The notes beneath the pieces are model-generated. The model saw nothing but the letters and a program-made list of their open reading frames with translations. It searched no databases and was not told the DNA's origin. The translations under genes and the position numbers were made by a program. This document shows positions 18,517 through 27,999 of a stretch of 63,837 nucleotides of DNA, one piece after another (within the stretch, counting starts at the first letter, position 1; every line of letters starts with the position of its first letter). This DNA comes from an uncultured Lachnospiraceae bacterium (GTDB lineage Bacteria > Bacillota > Clostridia > Lachnospirales > Lachnospiraceae). The stretch spans positions 1 to 63,837 of the forward strand of contig CALWRS010000010.1 in the NCBI GenBank assembly GCA_944384025.1, read 5' to 3'.

Positions 18517-19392
18517 TTACTGTGGATTTTCAATAAAGCCCTCGCCGCGTACGCTTCGTACATCCTGAATAACAACAAACGCATGCGGATCGATTTGACG
18601 CACTGCGGCAAGCAGCCTTGACAATTCCCGCCGCGCTATGACGCAAAATACCGTTGCACCTTCCCGGCGCGTATACATTCCCCGCGAATGAAACTGTGTA
18701 ACGCCCCGGTCAATCTGGTGCAAAAGCGCTTCGGAAATTTCGTCCGCCCGATCCGACATAATGTACACTGCTTTTGCAAAATGAAGGCCTTCTAACACCG
18801 TATCCGACACTTTGGAAAAAACGACGACAGCAAAAATCGAGTACAGGGCTGCGTTAATACCAAGTACAAAAGCGCTTGCGGCGACAACCGCTCCGTCAAG
18901 CAGCATTAAAATACCCGGCGCTGCGTTCGGATTGTCCTTTCCGGCAATCAAAAGACTAAGCAAATCGCTGCCGCCGGTGGAAGAACGTGCTGAAAAGACA
19001 AGCCCGATTCCGACTCCCATCAAAATGCCTCCTGCCGCGGCCGAAAGCAAATAGTCGCCGTCAAGCAGACGAAACGGCGGGAGGACGAGCAGGAAAAACG
19101 TATGCAATACCGTTCCCAAAAGAACGCCGCCAAGTGCCTTTGCGCCTCTTTGAAAAAACGCCCACGTTAAAAGCGGAAGGTTTCCAATCAGGCTGACAAG
19201 CCAAAGCGGAACCGTCCAAAGGCCAAACCGCTCCAAAACGTGATTCAAAAGAATGCCCACACCGGTCAGACCGCCCGTAACAAGCTCCATCGGTTCAAAA
19301 ATGCAAGTGACCGACATTGCCATAAGCGCCGTGCCAACGACAAGGAACAAAAGCCGCTTTAAAACGTTCCAAACGCTTTGTTTTTTCATCAT
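18517..19392 (-). CDS. YitT-family membrane protein
   Basis: 291 residues from ATG 19392 (AAGGAAG upstream; the longer frame to 19440 is less likely). Five to six hydrophobic helices in residues 10-190 include the family hallmark VTGGLTGVGILLNH and SARSSTGGSDLLSLL; the C-terminal 80 residues form the soluble DUF2179 domain (MYTRREGATVFCVI...). Function of the family is unknown. Transcribed alone. Confidence 0.88.
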   Translation of the reverse strand: MMKKQSVWNVLKRLLFLVVGTALMAMSVTCIFEPMELVTGGLTGVGILLNHVLERFGLWTVPLWLVSLIGNLPLLTWAFFQRGAKALGGVLLGTVLHTFFLLVLPPFRLLDGDYLLSAAAGGILMGVGIGLVFSARSSTGGSDLLSLLIAGKDNPNAAPGILMLLDGAVVAASAFVLGINAALYSIFAVVVFSKVSDTVLEGLHFAKAVYIMSDRADEISEALLHQIDRGVTQFHSRGMYTRREGATVFCVIARRELSRLLAAVRQIDPHAFVVIQDVRSVRGEGFIENPQ

Positions 19393-19463
19393 CCTCAGTT
19401 CTTCCTTTCTTTTTTTTCGCAAACGTGCTACACTAACCAAAATGAGTGTGCAGGAGGTTTTTC

Positions 19464-20189
19464 ATGAAGGCATATATCGTAACCGGAGCAAGCGGCGACA
19501 TCGGAGGAGCAATCGCAAAAAAGCTGGCACAGGAAGGCTGTCACCTTCTTTTGTGCGGCCGGAAAAATACGTCGGCGCTTTATAAACTGGCGGACGAATG
19601 CCGTCTGCCGGGCAGAAATATCGCGTGCTTTATCGGAGACCTCTCCGGCGCTAAGCAGGCAAAAGAAATGGCTGCTGCGGCGCTCTCTCGCTTTGGAAAA
19701 ATCGACGGAATTATTAACGTGGCCGGCGCCGCTTCCCTTGGCCTTTTTACCGACCAGCCCGAAGACGCCTGGAACGAAACGCTTAATGCCAACTTAACGA
19801 CGGTCTATCAGACCTCGCAGGCAGTTCTCCCTTTTATGATTTCCCAAAAACAGGGAGTCATACTGAACATTTCCTCTGTTTGGGGCGTGCGCGGCGCTTC
19901 TTGTGAAGTCGCTTATTCGGCTGCAAAAGGCGGTGTGAATTTACTGACAAAGGCGTTAGCAAAAGAACTTGCGCCCAGCGGCATTGCAGTCAATGCGCTG
20001 GCGCTTGGAATGATTGATACGAAAATGAACGCTTCGCTGTGCGAAGAAGAACGAAGAGCAATCGAAGAAGAAATTCCTGCGGGAAGAAGCGCCTCCCCGC
20101 AAGAAGTTGCAGAAATGGTCTGGCTGCTTTTAAAAGCTCCTTCCTACCTCACAGGGCAAGTAATCGGCTTTGACGGCGGCTGGTACTAA
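19464..20189 (+). CDS. SDR oxidoreductase, EF-P 5-aminopentanone reductase (YmfI) type
   Basis: 241 residues with the short-chain dehydrogenase hallmarks: cofactor loop TGASGDIGG, the NxAG-type strand (NVAGAAS), catalytic Ser in SSVWG and YSAAK. The stretches SSVWGVRGASCEVAYSAAKG and EEIPAGR resemble YmfI of Bacillus, which reduces 5-aminopentanone on Lys32 of elongation factor P, more than FabG of fatty acid synthesis. Start 19464 has AGGAGG 6 bases upstream. No efp gene is in the window, so the specific role is inferred from similarity; a FabG-like function remains possible. Confidence 0.8.
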   Translation: MKAYIVTGASGDIGGAIAKKLAQEGCHLLLCGRKNTSALYKLADECRLPGRNIACFIGDLSGAKQAKEMAAAALSRFGKIDGIINVAGAASLGLFTDQPEDAWNETLNANLTTVYQTSQAVLPFMISQKQGVILNISSVWGVRGASCEVAYSAAKGGVNLLTKALAKELAPSGIAVNALALGMIDTKMNASLCEEERRAIEEEIPAGRSASPQEVAEMVWLLLKAPSYLTGQVIGFDGGWY

Positions 20190-20202
20190 TCGCTGTCGCT
20201 TC

Positions 20203-21162
20203 TTACGGAAGGCTTTCTAAGTAGTCCATAATTCCTTCGGCGCTTGCTTTTGCAAGCGCGTCTAAGGCGCTGTCCGTACTCATAAACGGAATATCCGTTT
20301 CGTTGTCCATATAACAGCTCTCTACAATAACCGCAACCAAATCCATAGACGCTCCGTGCCGGTTAATCGCATAATAGTCAACCGGTACGCCGTTTTCGTC
20401 CACTGTATCGGTGCTTGCCCGCTCATAAGCGCCGTTGTTTTTCAAACCAAGCGCCGAGAGCTGCTCCAAAATAAATCCGGCAAGACGGCGCGACGCTTCT
20501 CCTACGTTTTCCTGCTTCGAAACACAGACCATCGAGCCCGAGCGCGAGTGGTCTTCCGAAGCGTTAAAGTGGAAGCTAAGCAGCACATCGGCTCCCGCAT
20601 TTTTTGCCTTTTCGACGCGCAGACGCAAATCTTCCGCGAGATCCGATGAGAGCACTTCATCGCCCTCCCTCGTTAAAACAACCGTCACGTTCGGGTAGTT
20701 TTGCGCAAGGTAGCTTTGCACTTTCTGCACAAGCTTCCAGTTTTCTTCTTTTTCCACTCTTCCGTCAAACTGCGCTCCCGGGTAGCCTCCGCCGTGTCCG
20801 GCGTCAAGCGCAACGACATACGTGCGCTCTCCTTGCTCCGGCGTGAGAGTTGGTCCTGCCGGGGAAGGCAATGCGTCCGTACTGCCCGGTCTTTGCAAAT
20901 CGTCTTCCGTAGCATGCCCGTCTCCGGGAATGGTCGAATTATCTTCCTGTTGTTCGGTCTCTCCTGTTTTGACGTAAGATTCTTCTTTTTGCCCGCAGGC
21001 TACAAGCGAAGTCAACAAAAGAAGCGTCAGAAACGCTATCTGCAGCGTGCTTTTTTTATTCTTCCTTTTTTTCATAAAAAAGCAAAGCAGGACAAAGCCG
21101 CAGACAAGCGCCAAAACTCCGGCAAGCACGGCGAGCATCAGCGGAATATTGTGCATTTCCAA
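20203..21162 (-). CDS. N-acetylmuramoyl-L-alanine amidase (Amidase_3) with double hydrophobic N-terminus
   Basis: Peptidoglycan amidase that removes stem peptides. Zinc and catalytic residues are visible in LDAGHGGGYPGA, the Glu of VEKEENW, FHFNAS and VIVESCYMDN. The N-terminus is odd: a transmembrane helix is followed by a basic cluster (MKKRKNKKS) and a second hydrophobic stretch ending in a lipobox-like LVAC. I chose the TTG at 21162 because GGAGGAG lies 6 bases upstream; the frame is open to an ATG at 21225 with no good site. Start uncertain by about 20 codons. Confidence 0.88.
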   Translation of the reverse strand: MEMHNIPLMLAVLAGVLALVCGFVLLCFFMKKRKNKKSTLQIAFLTLLLLTSLVACGQKEESYVKTGETEQQEDNSTIPGDGHATEDDLQRPGSTDALPSPAGPTLTPEQGERTYVVALDAGHGGGYPGAQFDGRVEKEENWKLVQKVQSYLAQNYPNVTVVLTREGDEVLSSDLAEDLRLRVEKAKNAGADVLLSFHFNASEDHSRSGSMVCVSKQENVGEASRRLAGFILEQLSALGLKNNGAYERASTDTVDENGVPVDYYAINRHGASMDLVAVIVESCYMDNETDIPFMSTDSALDALAKASAEGIMDYLESLP

Positions 21163-21244
21163 AATGCTCTCCTCCCGAACTCCTACCGTCGGCGCAGGCG
21201 TTCCTGTAACACTCCAAATACTCATCTTTTCTTCGTATCCTTTC

Positions 21245-24200
21245 CTACTCTTCCGTTCCTTCGCAGTGCAAAAAGCTCATTCTCTCCGGTTCATAAGCAA
21301 ACTTCACCGCATTTGAGGAAGTGAGTTCTATGGCAAATTTGCACTTTTCAAACTGTCCTTTTCCTGTACGCAGCTTGCTTCCGATGCCAACGGCATTCAT
21401 GCCTTCCTGCGTAATTTGCAATTGCGAGGAAACCAAATGCACGTCCATGCTTCCTGCCCGGCTTGCAATTCCGTAACACTCTTTCGCGCACAAAAATGCC
21501 TGCATCTTACATTCGCGCATGGAAACAATACCGTGCGTTCCGTCTAATACGCCAAGCACCGCCAAGAAGTCGCCGCTGCCGCGAAAATCCATCCGGACGC
21601 GATCAAGCATAATTTCGCTCTCTCCGCTAAGCGAGCCGATTCCTATGCCGCTGCTAACGTTAAGGACAATGCTCAGCTTTGTGTTCTGGATATGAATCGG
21701 AATCCGCATAAAGAAAGCGCCGCACGCAACTGCTTTTACGAAGTCCATTCGAATGTTGATGCGCGTATCGTCAATCCGAATTACAGACGACGCGTAGCCG
21801 CCTCCGATTCCTACGCCTTCCTTTCCTTCACCGACAATGCTTAGGCAGCCCTGCATAGCGATTGTAATATTTCCAAAGTTTTGCGTATAAGAACCGCCGA
21901 TTCCATAGCTCGCGTTTTCGTGCACTTCAATTTGCAAATCGCCGTCGCCCGTTATACGAACCGAAGAGCTGTCCGGAACACGGATTCCTTTGTTTTTCAG
22001 CTTAACTTGATTGCAAATTTCCAGCTTCAGCCGGCTGCCAACTCCAATCTCTACACAAGAGCGATCCGCATAACCTTCCAAAGTCACGTTGTCAAGACGC
22101 ATGGAGGCTTCGGTATTTTCCGGAATACGGATTGTGATATCCGCCGCAAGATCCGGATGACCGGTAATGACAACGTCAGAACCGGAAACCTGGATTTCCG
22201 TGTAGTTTTCTTTATAAAGCTGCTCGATTTCCACACTGCTTCCGGAAGTAGCATGGAAAATCTTCTTCCCTCTGCCAATGCGGAGTTCTTTGTTAATCCG
22301 GCGGATTTCCTCCACGCGCTCCGGCGCAATTTCCTTTGGCATTTCGTCCTGCGGACGACATGTGTAATACCCTTGTATCAAATCGACGCCCAGCCGGATG
22401 ACCGTTTGCATTTCCGTAATGGTCTCCACGCCTTCCGCAAGTGCCATAAATCCGTTATCGTGAGCGAAGTCGATAATATTCCCTACAAAGTATTGCTTTT
22501 TTACGTCCTGCTCAATGCTGGAAATCAGGCTTCTGTCAACCTTCACGTAGTTGGGCATATACGTAAGCAAATTGGCAACGTTCGAATACCCGGAACCGTA
22601 GTCGTCAACAGCCGTCTCAAAGCCGTGCACATTGCGCCGGTTGCGGATTGCCAATAGCTGATCCTGACTCGCTTCGGTCTGTTCGGTAAATTCCACTACA
22701 ATTTTGTGGAACAAATCTCCGTACGAGGAACGAAGCAGTTCAAAGTCCGTGTCTGTCAGCGTAGTCATCGGTATACTGTTAATAAACAGCTTGCAAAGTT
22801 CGAAGTTGTCCAAATGCTCCTGAAGATATTTCATCAAGTTAAAGAACGTGTGGCGTTCGATATCGTACAAACGGCCAACCTCTTCCGCGTGACGAAGAAT
22901 CGTAAGCGGCGGAATCCGGAAGAATTTGCCAGAACGCATGAGCGCTTCGTAGGCGTATATTTTGCCGTCGCGCGCGCTTACAATCGGCTGGAATTGGTAC
23001 GTAAACAGGTTTTCGTCAATCAGACGGATTACATTTTCCCGCTCTTCTTCGTCAACGACTTCCTGCTTCTTTGCATTTTCCCGGCTCGTAATCTTTACTT
23101 TTTTACGCTTTAAAATGCAGCGGTTGGAAATCTGCTCGATTTCGCCGACTTCCGAAATTGCTTCGCTTATGCGCGCACAGTGCAAAGGCAGCGCATAAGG
23201 ACTTAGCTCCTCGTCGCCGCTTACACGGCTTCGCAGCAAGTTAATTATTTCCTCGCACTCGGCTTCGCTTCTTCCAAAACCGCCAAGCAAAAACTCGTCG
23301 CTGCCTACGCGGGCGCACACTTCGTTCTCCGCCGCAATCTCCTGTAAAATTTCCGCAATTCTGCAAAGTACCTGATTTCCTTTTTCTCTTCCGTACTCGT
23401 CGTTTACGTTGGAAAACCGATCTACGTCAAACGAAATCGCGTGGAAGGACGTATGGGCTTTATCGGAAGCTAAATAGCGCTCGCGAAGAATTTGCAAATA
23501 GCCGCGGTAATTATAAAGCCCTGTCATAGAGTCGCCCATATAATTTTCCTGCATGACTTCGTTCATCACCGTGCGCGTCCGCTGAATTTCCAGCGCATTT
23601 GCCAAAAACCGCATCCATTTCGGGAAATGACGTTCGTACACGCAGCAGCGATTTCCGTAGGAAACTACAGCGTAGCCAAGCACGCGGGACATAAAGTGAA
23701 GATTTGCGAAAATAAAGGCGCGTGGGTGGTCGCACGCTTCAAAAATCTGCGGAAGCATCCACCGGCGTTCAAACGTCCGATTAAAATCTACGCTTCCTTC
23801 CGCTTCGTGCTTCAGACACTGGATCATTTGCTCGGAAAAGCCGGTCATCGGCCCTTTCGTATCCAGAGCCCCTTCGTTTAAGCAAAGGTAGAACGATTCG
23901 AACTCGCCCAGAAAGCAGGTGTACCAATCCAGCTTCCAAATGCAGGAATGGTAATCCTCGCACTCCGTAATTTCCTCCGTCATAAAATTATAATCCGAGG
24001 AAAATGAGCAATATTCTGCGTCCGCCTTATCCACAATGCGCTGCGAATAGCTCTTCATAACATCCGCAGAACAGCCGCAGGAATACCTGGGAAGCAAAAA
24101 GCAGCTGCTTCCTATCTCGCACGCTTCTTTCTCGTTTTTCATCATGGCAACAAGCTTTCGCACTGCTGCCAAAGCCATTTCTTTTGGATTTCGATCAATC

Positions 24201-24937
24201 GTTGTAATTTGGAGTTCCTGCGCGTCTTCTCCTCTCGGGACACCATACCCAGCAACAAGAATGTCCTCCGGCACGTGGTACCCTCTGCGCTCCAGCGCAA
24301 CAACAAGCGCTGCCGCAGACTCGGTATTGCAGCAAATGACTGCGTCCGGCAAACCGCCAGGCTGCCTTAAAAGCTCTTGTGCCAGCTCGTTTCCGGAGTG
24401 CACCCAGCCGTCCCCGTAATGGACGGTCGTTTCCGTAATCGGAAGCCCGTTTTTCTCCATGGCATCCAGAAAATGTTTTTTCAAAAGCTGAAAATAAAAA
24501 TTTGTCTCGTCGCTTACGGAAACGTGTTCGATGCGCTTTGCGCCGTGCACACGCGCCAAATGCTCCACCAGCTGACTCATGCCTTCTTCTTCCAAAAAGG
24601 GAACGCATTCTATGCCGTCAAGCTTCCCTTCCAAGGTAAGCATCGGCTTATGAAACTCTTTTCGAAGCCGCTCAAAAAGCACTTGGTGCTGAGGCAAAAG
24701 AAGACTGTTTGGGAAAAGAAGCAGGCCATCTAAGATCTCCAGATTCATAACATCGTAAATGGTGCATTCTGCCTCCACAAATTCCTTGCTCATCCCGTTT
24801 TGGCACAGTGTCGTAAATATAAGCACGTCCATATCGTTGGCAAAGAGCTCTTTTTGCAGATAGTACATAGCCCGAGCGTGAAAATCGTCTTCTACTCCGG
24901 AAATAATTACACCTATCTTTTTCCTTTTATTTTCCAT
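21245..24937 (-). CDS. LacI-type sensor-GGDEF-EAL protein with C-terminal beta-helix-like domain
   Basis: 1230 residues, no membrane segment or signal peptide. Residues about 5-285 match a periplasmic-binding/LacI-type sugar-sensing domain. Residues about 470-600 are a GGDEF domain with GSDEF at the active site (second Gly replaced by Ser). Residues about 640-875 are an EAL phosphodiesterase domain with all key motifs: EALMR, FINS, VVEFTEQ, DDYGSGYSN, KVDRSLI, AEGVET, QGYY, so c-di-GMP hydrolysis is likely. Residues about 890-1230 contain repeated short strands (ITGHPDLAADITI, GIGGGYASSVI, GIGIGSLSGESEI) that look like a right-handed beta-helix. ATG 24937 is chosen over the TTG at 24958 because GGGAGGGAG precedes it by 9 bases. 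Transcribed alone with the downstream amidase 20 bases away. Confidence 0.88.
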   Translation of the reverse strand: MENKRKKIGVIISGVEDDFHARAMYYLQKELFANDMDVLIFTTLCQNGMSKEFVEAECTIYDVMNLEILDGLLLFPNSLLLPQHQVLFERLRKEFHKPMLTLEGKLDGIECVPFLEEEGMSQLVEHLARVHGAKRIEHVSVSDETNFYFQLLKKHFLDAMEKNGLPITETTVHYGDGWVHSGNELAQELLRQPGGLPDAVICCNTESAAALVVALERRGYHVPEDILVAGYGVPRGEDAQELQITTIDRNPKEMALAAVRKLVAMMKNEKEACEIGSSCFLLPRYSCGCSADVMKSYSQRIVDKADAEYCSFSSDYNFMTEEITECEDYHSCIWKLDWYTCFLGEFESFYLCLNEGALDTKGPMTGFSEQMIQCLKHEAEGSVDFNRTFERRWMLPQIFEACDHPRAFIFANLHFMSRVLGYAVVSYGNRCCVYERHFPKWMRFLANALEIQRTRTVMNEVMQENYMGDSMTGLYNYRGYLQILRERYLASDKAHTSFHAISFDVDRFSNVNDEYGREKGNQVLCRIAEILQEIAAENEVCARVGSDEFLLGGFGRSEAECEEIINLLRSRVSGDEELSPYALPLHCARISEAISEVGEIEQISNRCILKRKKVKITSRENAKKQEVVDEEERENVIRLIDENLFTYQFQPIVSARDGKIYAYEALMRSGKFFRIPPLTILRHAEEVGRLYDIERHTFFNLMKYLQEHLDNFELCKLFINSIPMTTLTDTDFELLRSSYGDLFHKIVVEFTEQTEASQDQLLAIRNRRNVHGFETAVDDYGSGYSNVANLLTYMPNYVKVDRSLISSIEQDVKKQYFVGNIIDFAHDNGFMALAEGVETITEMQTVIRLGVDLIQGYYTCRPQDEMPKEIAPERVEEIRRINKELRIGRGKKIFHATSGSSVEIEQLYKENYTEIQVSGSDVVITGHPDLAADITIRIPENTEASMRLDNVTLEGYADRSCVEIGVGSRLKLEICNQVKLKNKGIRVPDSSSVRITGDGDLQIEVHENASYGIGGSYTQNFGNITIAMQGCLSIVGEGKEGVGIGGGYASSVIRIDDTRINIRMDFVKAVACGAFFMRIPIHIQNTKLSIVLNVSSGIGIGSLSGESEIMLDRVRMDFRGSGDFLAVLGVLDGTHGIVSMRECKMQAFLCAKECYGIASRAGSMDVHLVSSQLQITQEGMNAVGIGSKLRTGKGQFEKCKFAIELTSSNAVKFAYEPERMSFLHCEGTEE

Positions 24938-24989
24938 TTCGACCTTCTCCCTCCCCAAGACCGCAACATTTTCGATCTCTTACGACAAT

Positions 24990-25055
24990 AATACCACAGA
25001 ACCTTCCTCTTTGCACCCTGATTTTTCCTCTTTGGCAAAAAGATTCTGTGGTATT
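24990..25055 (-). repeat. Inverted repeat after the deacetylase gene, possible terminator
   Basis: Perfect 12-bp arms AATACCACAGAA (24990-25001) and TTCTGTGGTATT (25044-25055) enclose 42 bases that include two copies of TTCCTCTTTG. It starts 3 bases after the stop of the deacetylase gene on the minus strand, a terminator position, but no clean T-run follows and the loop is long. Confidence 0.45.
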
Positions 25056-25058
25056 TTG

Positions 25059-26015
25059 CTAGCCTTTATGATATTTTGCTCCGGGCTGCGGCGAGGAAAG
25101 CAGCTCCGAGACCGTTACAAATTCGTACCCTTGCGCCGAGAGTTCTTTGATAATAATGCAAAACGCTTCGTAGGAGTTTTCGTAGATTTCGTGCATCAAA
25201 ACGATATCTCCGTCCTTTGCGTTCTTTAGCACATTATCCACAATCTTCTGAACGTTTTGCTCCCGCTCCTCTTCCGTCTTTCGGCTCTTTAAGCGCCAAT
25301 CCTGCGAATCGTTGCTCCAAAGAATTACAGCATACGGACAGGACGCAACGCGTTCCGCACTGATGCGGCCTCCAAACGGGCGCATTAACGTAGGCGTTTT
25401 TCCGGTGTACCGCTCGATAACCTCCCGCGTTTTTGCAAGCTCTTCGTTCCACTCTTCCTCCGTGCAGGTATCATAAAACACCGTATGCGTCCAACCGTGT
25501 ATAGCGATTTCGTTTCCGTTTTCGCTTGCATAACGGATAGCTTCCGCCGCCGCATCGGACATACGGTTTCCTACAAGGAACCACGTAGCCTGTCCGTTGT
25601 ATTTTTTCAGCTCGTCTACGAACTTGCGGGTAAGCGTACTGTGCGGTCCGTCGTCAAAAGTAAACGCAATGTACTTCTTTTTCGGGTCTTTTGTCGGCAT
25701 GGGCGTCGGCGTTGGTGTGGGCGTCGGTGTGGGCGTAGGCGTGGGCGAGGGCGTTGGCGAGGGCGTTTGCTCTTTTTGCGGCGCTGTCGTTTCGTCTGTA
25801 GGTCTCGGGCTTGTTGCCGTCTCCGGAACAACGTTTATTTTTTCCTGCTCCTTTACGGATTGCAAAAACAAGTAACCAAGACAACAAAGCAAGGCAATTG
25901 CGCAAGCGGCAATCATCACGCGCAGTCCAACTGCAACCCAGTCGATTTTATTTTTCTGTTTTCTCTTTTTCTTTAAATTCCTGTTTCCGGAAATTCTTTT
26001 TCTTCTTCTGTTCAT
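25059..26015 (-). CDS. Membrane-anchored polysaccharide deacetylase
   Basis: 318 residues. A basic N-terminus and one transmembrane helix (about 27-52) are followed by a Pro/Thr-rich spacer (PTPTP repeats, about 78-108) and a NodB-type deacetylase domain (about 113-300): motif 1 TFDDGPHS, motif 2 HGWTH, motif 3 RPFGGR, then SQDW and LMHE. Such enzymes deacetylate peptidoglycan or other wall sugars, often giving lysozyme resistance; the substrate is not visible from sequence. The spacer is encoded by a GC-rich tandem repeat at about 25695-25765. Confidence 0.92.
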   Translation of the reverse strand: MNRRRKRISGNRNLKKKRKQKNKIDWVAVGLRVMIAACAIALLCCLGYLFLQSVKEQEKINVVPETATSPRPTDETTAPQKEQTPSPTPSPTPTPTPTPTPTPTPMPTKDPKKKYIAFTFDDGPHSTLTRKFVDELKKYNGQATWFLVGNRMSDAAAEAIRYASENGNEIAIHGWTHTVFYDTCTEEEWNEELAKTREVIERYTGKTPTLMRPFGGRISAERVASCPYAVILWSNDSQDWRLKSRKTEEEREQNVQKIVDNVLKNAKDGDIVLMHEIYENSYEAFCIIIKELSAQGYEFVTVSELLSSPQPGAKYHKG

Positions 26016-26039
26016 ATTGCAATTTCCAGCTTTCTACAT

Positions 26040-27227
26040 TTAATTTTCTCCGTCGTTTTGCATTTCCTCAATGCATTCCATGAGCGTGTCGTAAATTGCC
26101 TGTACTGCTGCTTTTTGCAGCGCAGGATCTGTTACCGCCGCCGCGTCGCCGGTGTGCGAGAGGTATCCTGTTTCCAAAAGCGCGACCGGTACCGCAGACT
26201 CTTTTACAACCGTATAAAGCTCTGCCGCCGGAAAAATGCCAAACGGCTTAAGTCCAAGCGCATCCGGAACTTTATCCAGCAATGCCTGCGCAAAGTCCTT
26301 GGAGCAAAACGTTGTCCATTCGTTCTGCGTTTCGTTATAATAAACCTGAGTTCCGGAATAATTCTTGTTTTCATGTGCATTAAAATGAATACTCAAAAAT
26401 AAATCCGCCTCTAAATTGTTTGCAATTTCCGGACGAAGATGAAGGTCCGTGCTGTAATCCTCATTCAGGCGGTCATCTTCCAGACGTGTGTAGTAAAACT
26501 TAACTTTGTCCTGCTTATCTGCAAGCTCTTTTAGCGCAAGCGTGTAAGAAAGCGTCAAATCTTTCTCTCTTACACCGTCCGCCGAAGACGTGCCCACATC
26601 CGGAGCGCCATGCCCCGCGTCAACTAACACAATCGACGCATACAGTTCCTTCGGGCGGTAAAAATCCAGAAAAAAATAATTCTCATCCGATTCTACCCGG
26701 CACTCATAAATATCTTGCTCCGAAAAGACAATCGTAGCTTCGTACGTCCCGCCCTGTGCAGGCGAAACGCTTATTTCCCAATCTTCCATGATGCCGCTCA
26801 TACCGTTTTGCACGCCTTCTAAGCCTCTTTCGTATTTGCCGCTTACAACGCATTTCCAGTCTTCTGACGAAAATTGTTCGGAAGTAAGTCCGCCAACGGT
26901 AACGGTAATTTTACGTTGCACGTAATCGTCTTCCAAAACCTGTACCTTCATGCCGTCTTTTTTCTCAAAAAACAGGACGCGGCTTCCCAGATTTTTAATA
27001 ACGTCCGACTTTTGCGCCTCCGGGACGCTGCTCCAACCCGGCGGCAAATCCGCGTTCGCTTCCTGCGTAACACCTGCGCCTCCGGGAACATGCTCCGTAT
27101 CCGACAACGTATTTTCTCCGCGCGGCCACATTACAACGACCAACAGCCCGCAAACAATAAACATAACAAGCAAAAACCACCACATAACCGGCAGACCGCT
27201 GTTTTTTCTCTTTCGTATCCGTCTCAT
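26040..27227 (-). CDS. Membrane-anchored N-acetylmuramoyl-L-alanine amidase
   Basis: 395 residues. Basic N-terminus (MRRIRKRKNS) and a transmembrane helix (about 14-33), a middle region of about 150 residues with beta-strand character that may bind the wall, then an Amidase_3 domain (about 200-380) with LVDAGHGAPDVG, the Glu of VREKDL, SIHFNAHEN and LLETGYLS. It precedes the deacetylase gene by 24 bases, so both wall-modifying enzymes are probably made together. Confidence 0.9.
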   Translation of the reverse strand: MRRIRKRKNSGLPVMWWFLLVMFIVCGLLVVVMWPRGENTLSDTEHVPGGAGVTQEANADLPPGWSSVPEAQKSDVIKNLGSRVLFFEKKDGMKVQVLEDDYVQRKITVTVGGLTSEQFSSEDWKCVVSGKYERGLEGVQNGMSGIMEDWEISVSPAQGGTYEATIVFSEQDIYECRVESDENYFFLDFYRPKELYASIVLVDAGHGAPDVGTSSADGVREKDLTLSYTLALKELADKQDKVKFYYTRLEDDRLNEDYSTDLHLRPEIANNLEADLFLSIHFNAHENKNYSGTQVYYNETQNEWTTFCSKDFAQALLDKVPDALGLKPFGIFPAAELYTVVKESAVPVALLETGYLSHTGDAAAVTDPALQKAAVQAIYDTLMECIEEMQNDGEN

Positions 27228-27394
27228 CCCTTTTATCTCCCTATGAACTGCTCATTTCACGTCTATTATTTACCGTCCCGCCAAAAAAATCAATGCCCTC
27301 TCGCTAAAAAAAGAAAATTTAAAGAATTTGTAACAAATGCAAAAAGGGCAAGCGCAAGCAACTGCTCACTCTCACCCTTTTCTATTTCCTGTTT

Positions 27395-27946
27395 TTAAAG
27401 CTGTACCGACAGCCGGTTGTGCCGACTTTGAAGCTCGCCTAGGTTTCCCTGACGGCAAAGCTCAAGTTCTGACAAAAGCGTAAAGTCCGCAGGCTGGTAC
27501 AAAGAGGCCGGCTTCTTTGCAGAAATAATGCCAAGCTCCTGTAAAACTTCCGCTACAAACTGCGAGCAGAAGTAGTGATAGCTCCTTTTTCTTTGAATGC
27601 CGAAAAAGCATAGAAACGGACCCGAAAGACTGTAATGAAATTTTCCAAGCGCGAGCATATTCTCAAAGCGCTGTTCCAATCTTCGGTGCTGTTCTTCACT
27701 GATTTCCGCCCGGTACAAAGCAAACGGAGCCTTTCGGCACTTGTACATCAGTCCCCGATAAACGCTTTCGCTGACAAATCCCGCAGGAAGCGGAATGTGC
27801 GTATATTTTCTGGAAAAGCTGTATACTTTGCTGCAAGTCGAATCCAGACTGATTGCAGCGTGGGTATATTCCGCTCCAGTCGCCATATGAATCATGCGAG
27901 AAAAAAAGGTATTGGAGCGAATCAGCAACACATAAATACTAGCCAT
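27395..27946 (-). CDS. Permuted papain-like (YiiX/NlpC-P60 superfamily) enzyme
   Basis: 183 residues from ATG 27946 (GGGAGGGT upstream). The order His first (YTHAAISLD, about residue 28) and Cys later (YFCSQFVAEVLQELGI, about 130) is that of the circularly permuted papain-like fold seen in YiiX/YaeF proteins, which act as cysteine peptidases or amidases on peptides or lipids. No signal peptide. Lies between an amidase and malic enzyme without obvious operon partners; substrate unknown. Confidence 0.75.
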   Translation of the reverse strand: MASIYVLLIRSNTFFSRMIHMATGAEYTHAAISLDSTCSKVYSFSRKYTHIPLPAGFVSESVYRGLMYKCRKAPFALYRAEISEEQHRRLEQRFENMLALGKFHYSLSGPFLCFFGIQRKRSYHYFCSQFVAEVLQELGIISAKKPASLYQPADFTLLSELELCRQGNLGELQSRHNRLSVQL

Positions 27947-27999
27947 AACTTCCACCCTCCCGTGCACTTTCTTTCTTGCCGGGGACCATACTCCCAAAG

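Noticed and set aside
25690-25770. GC-rich tandem repeat that could be a CRISPR-like or microsatellite array
   Set aside because: It encodes the Pro/Thr spacer of the deacetylase in frame; the unit is six bases and there are no spacers.
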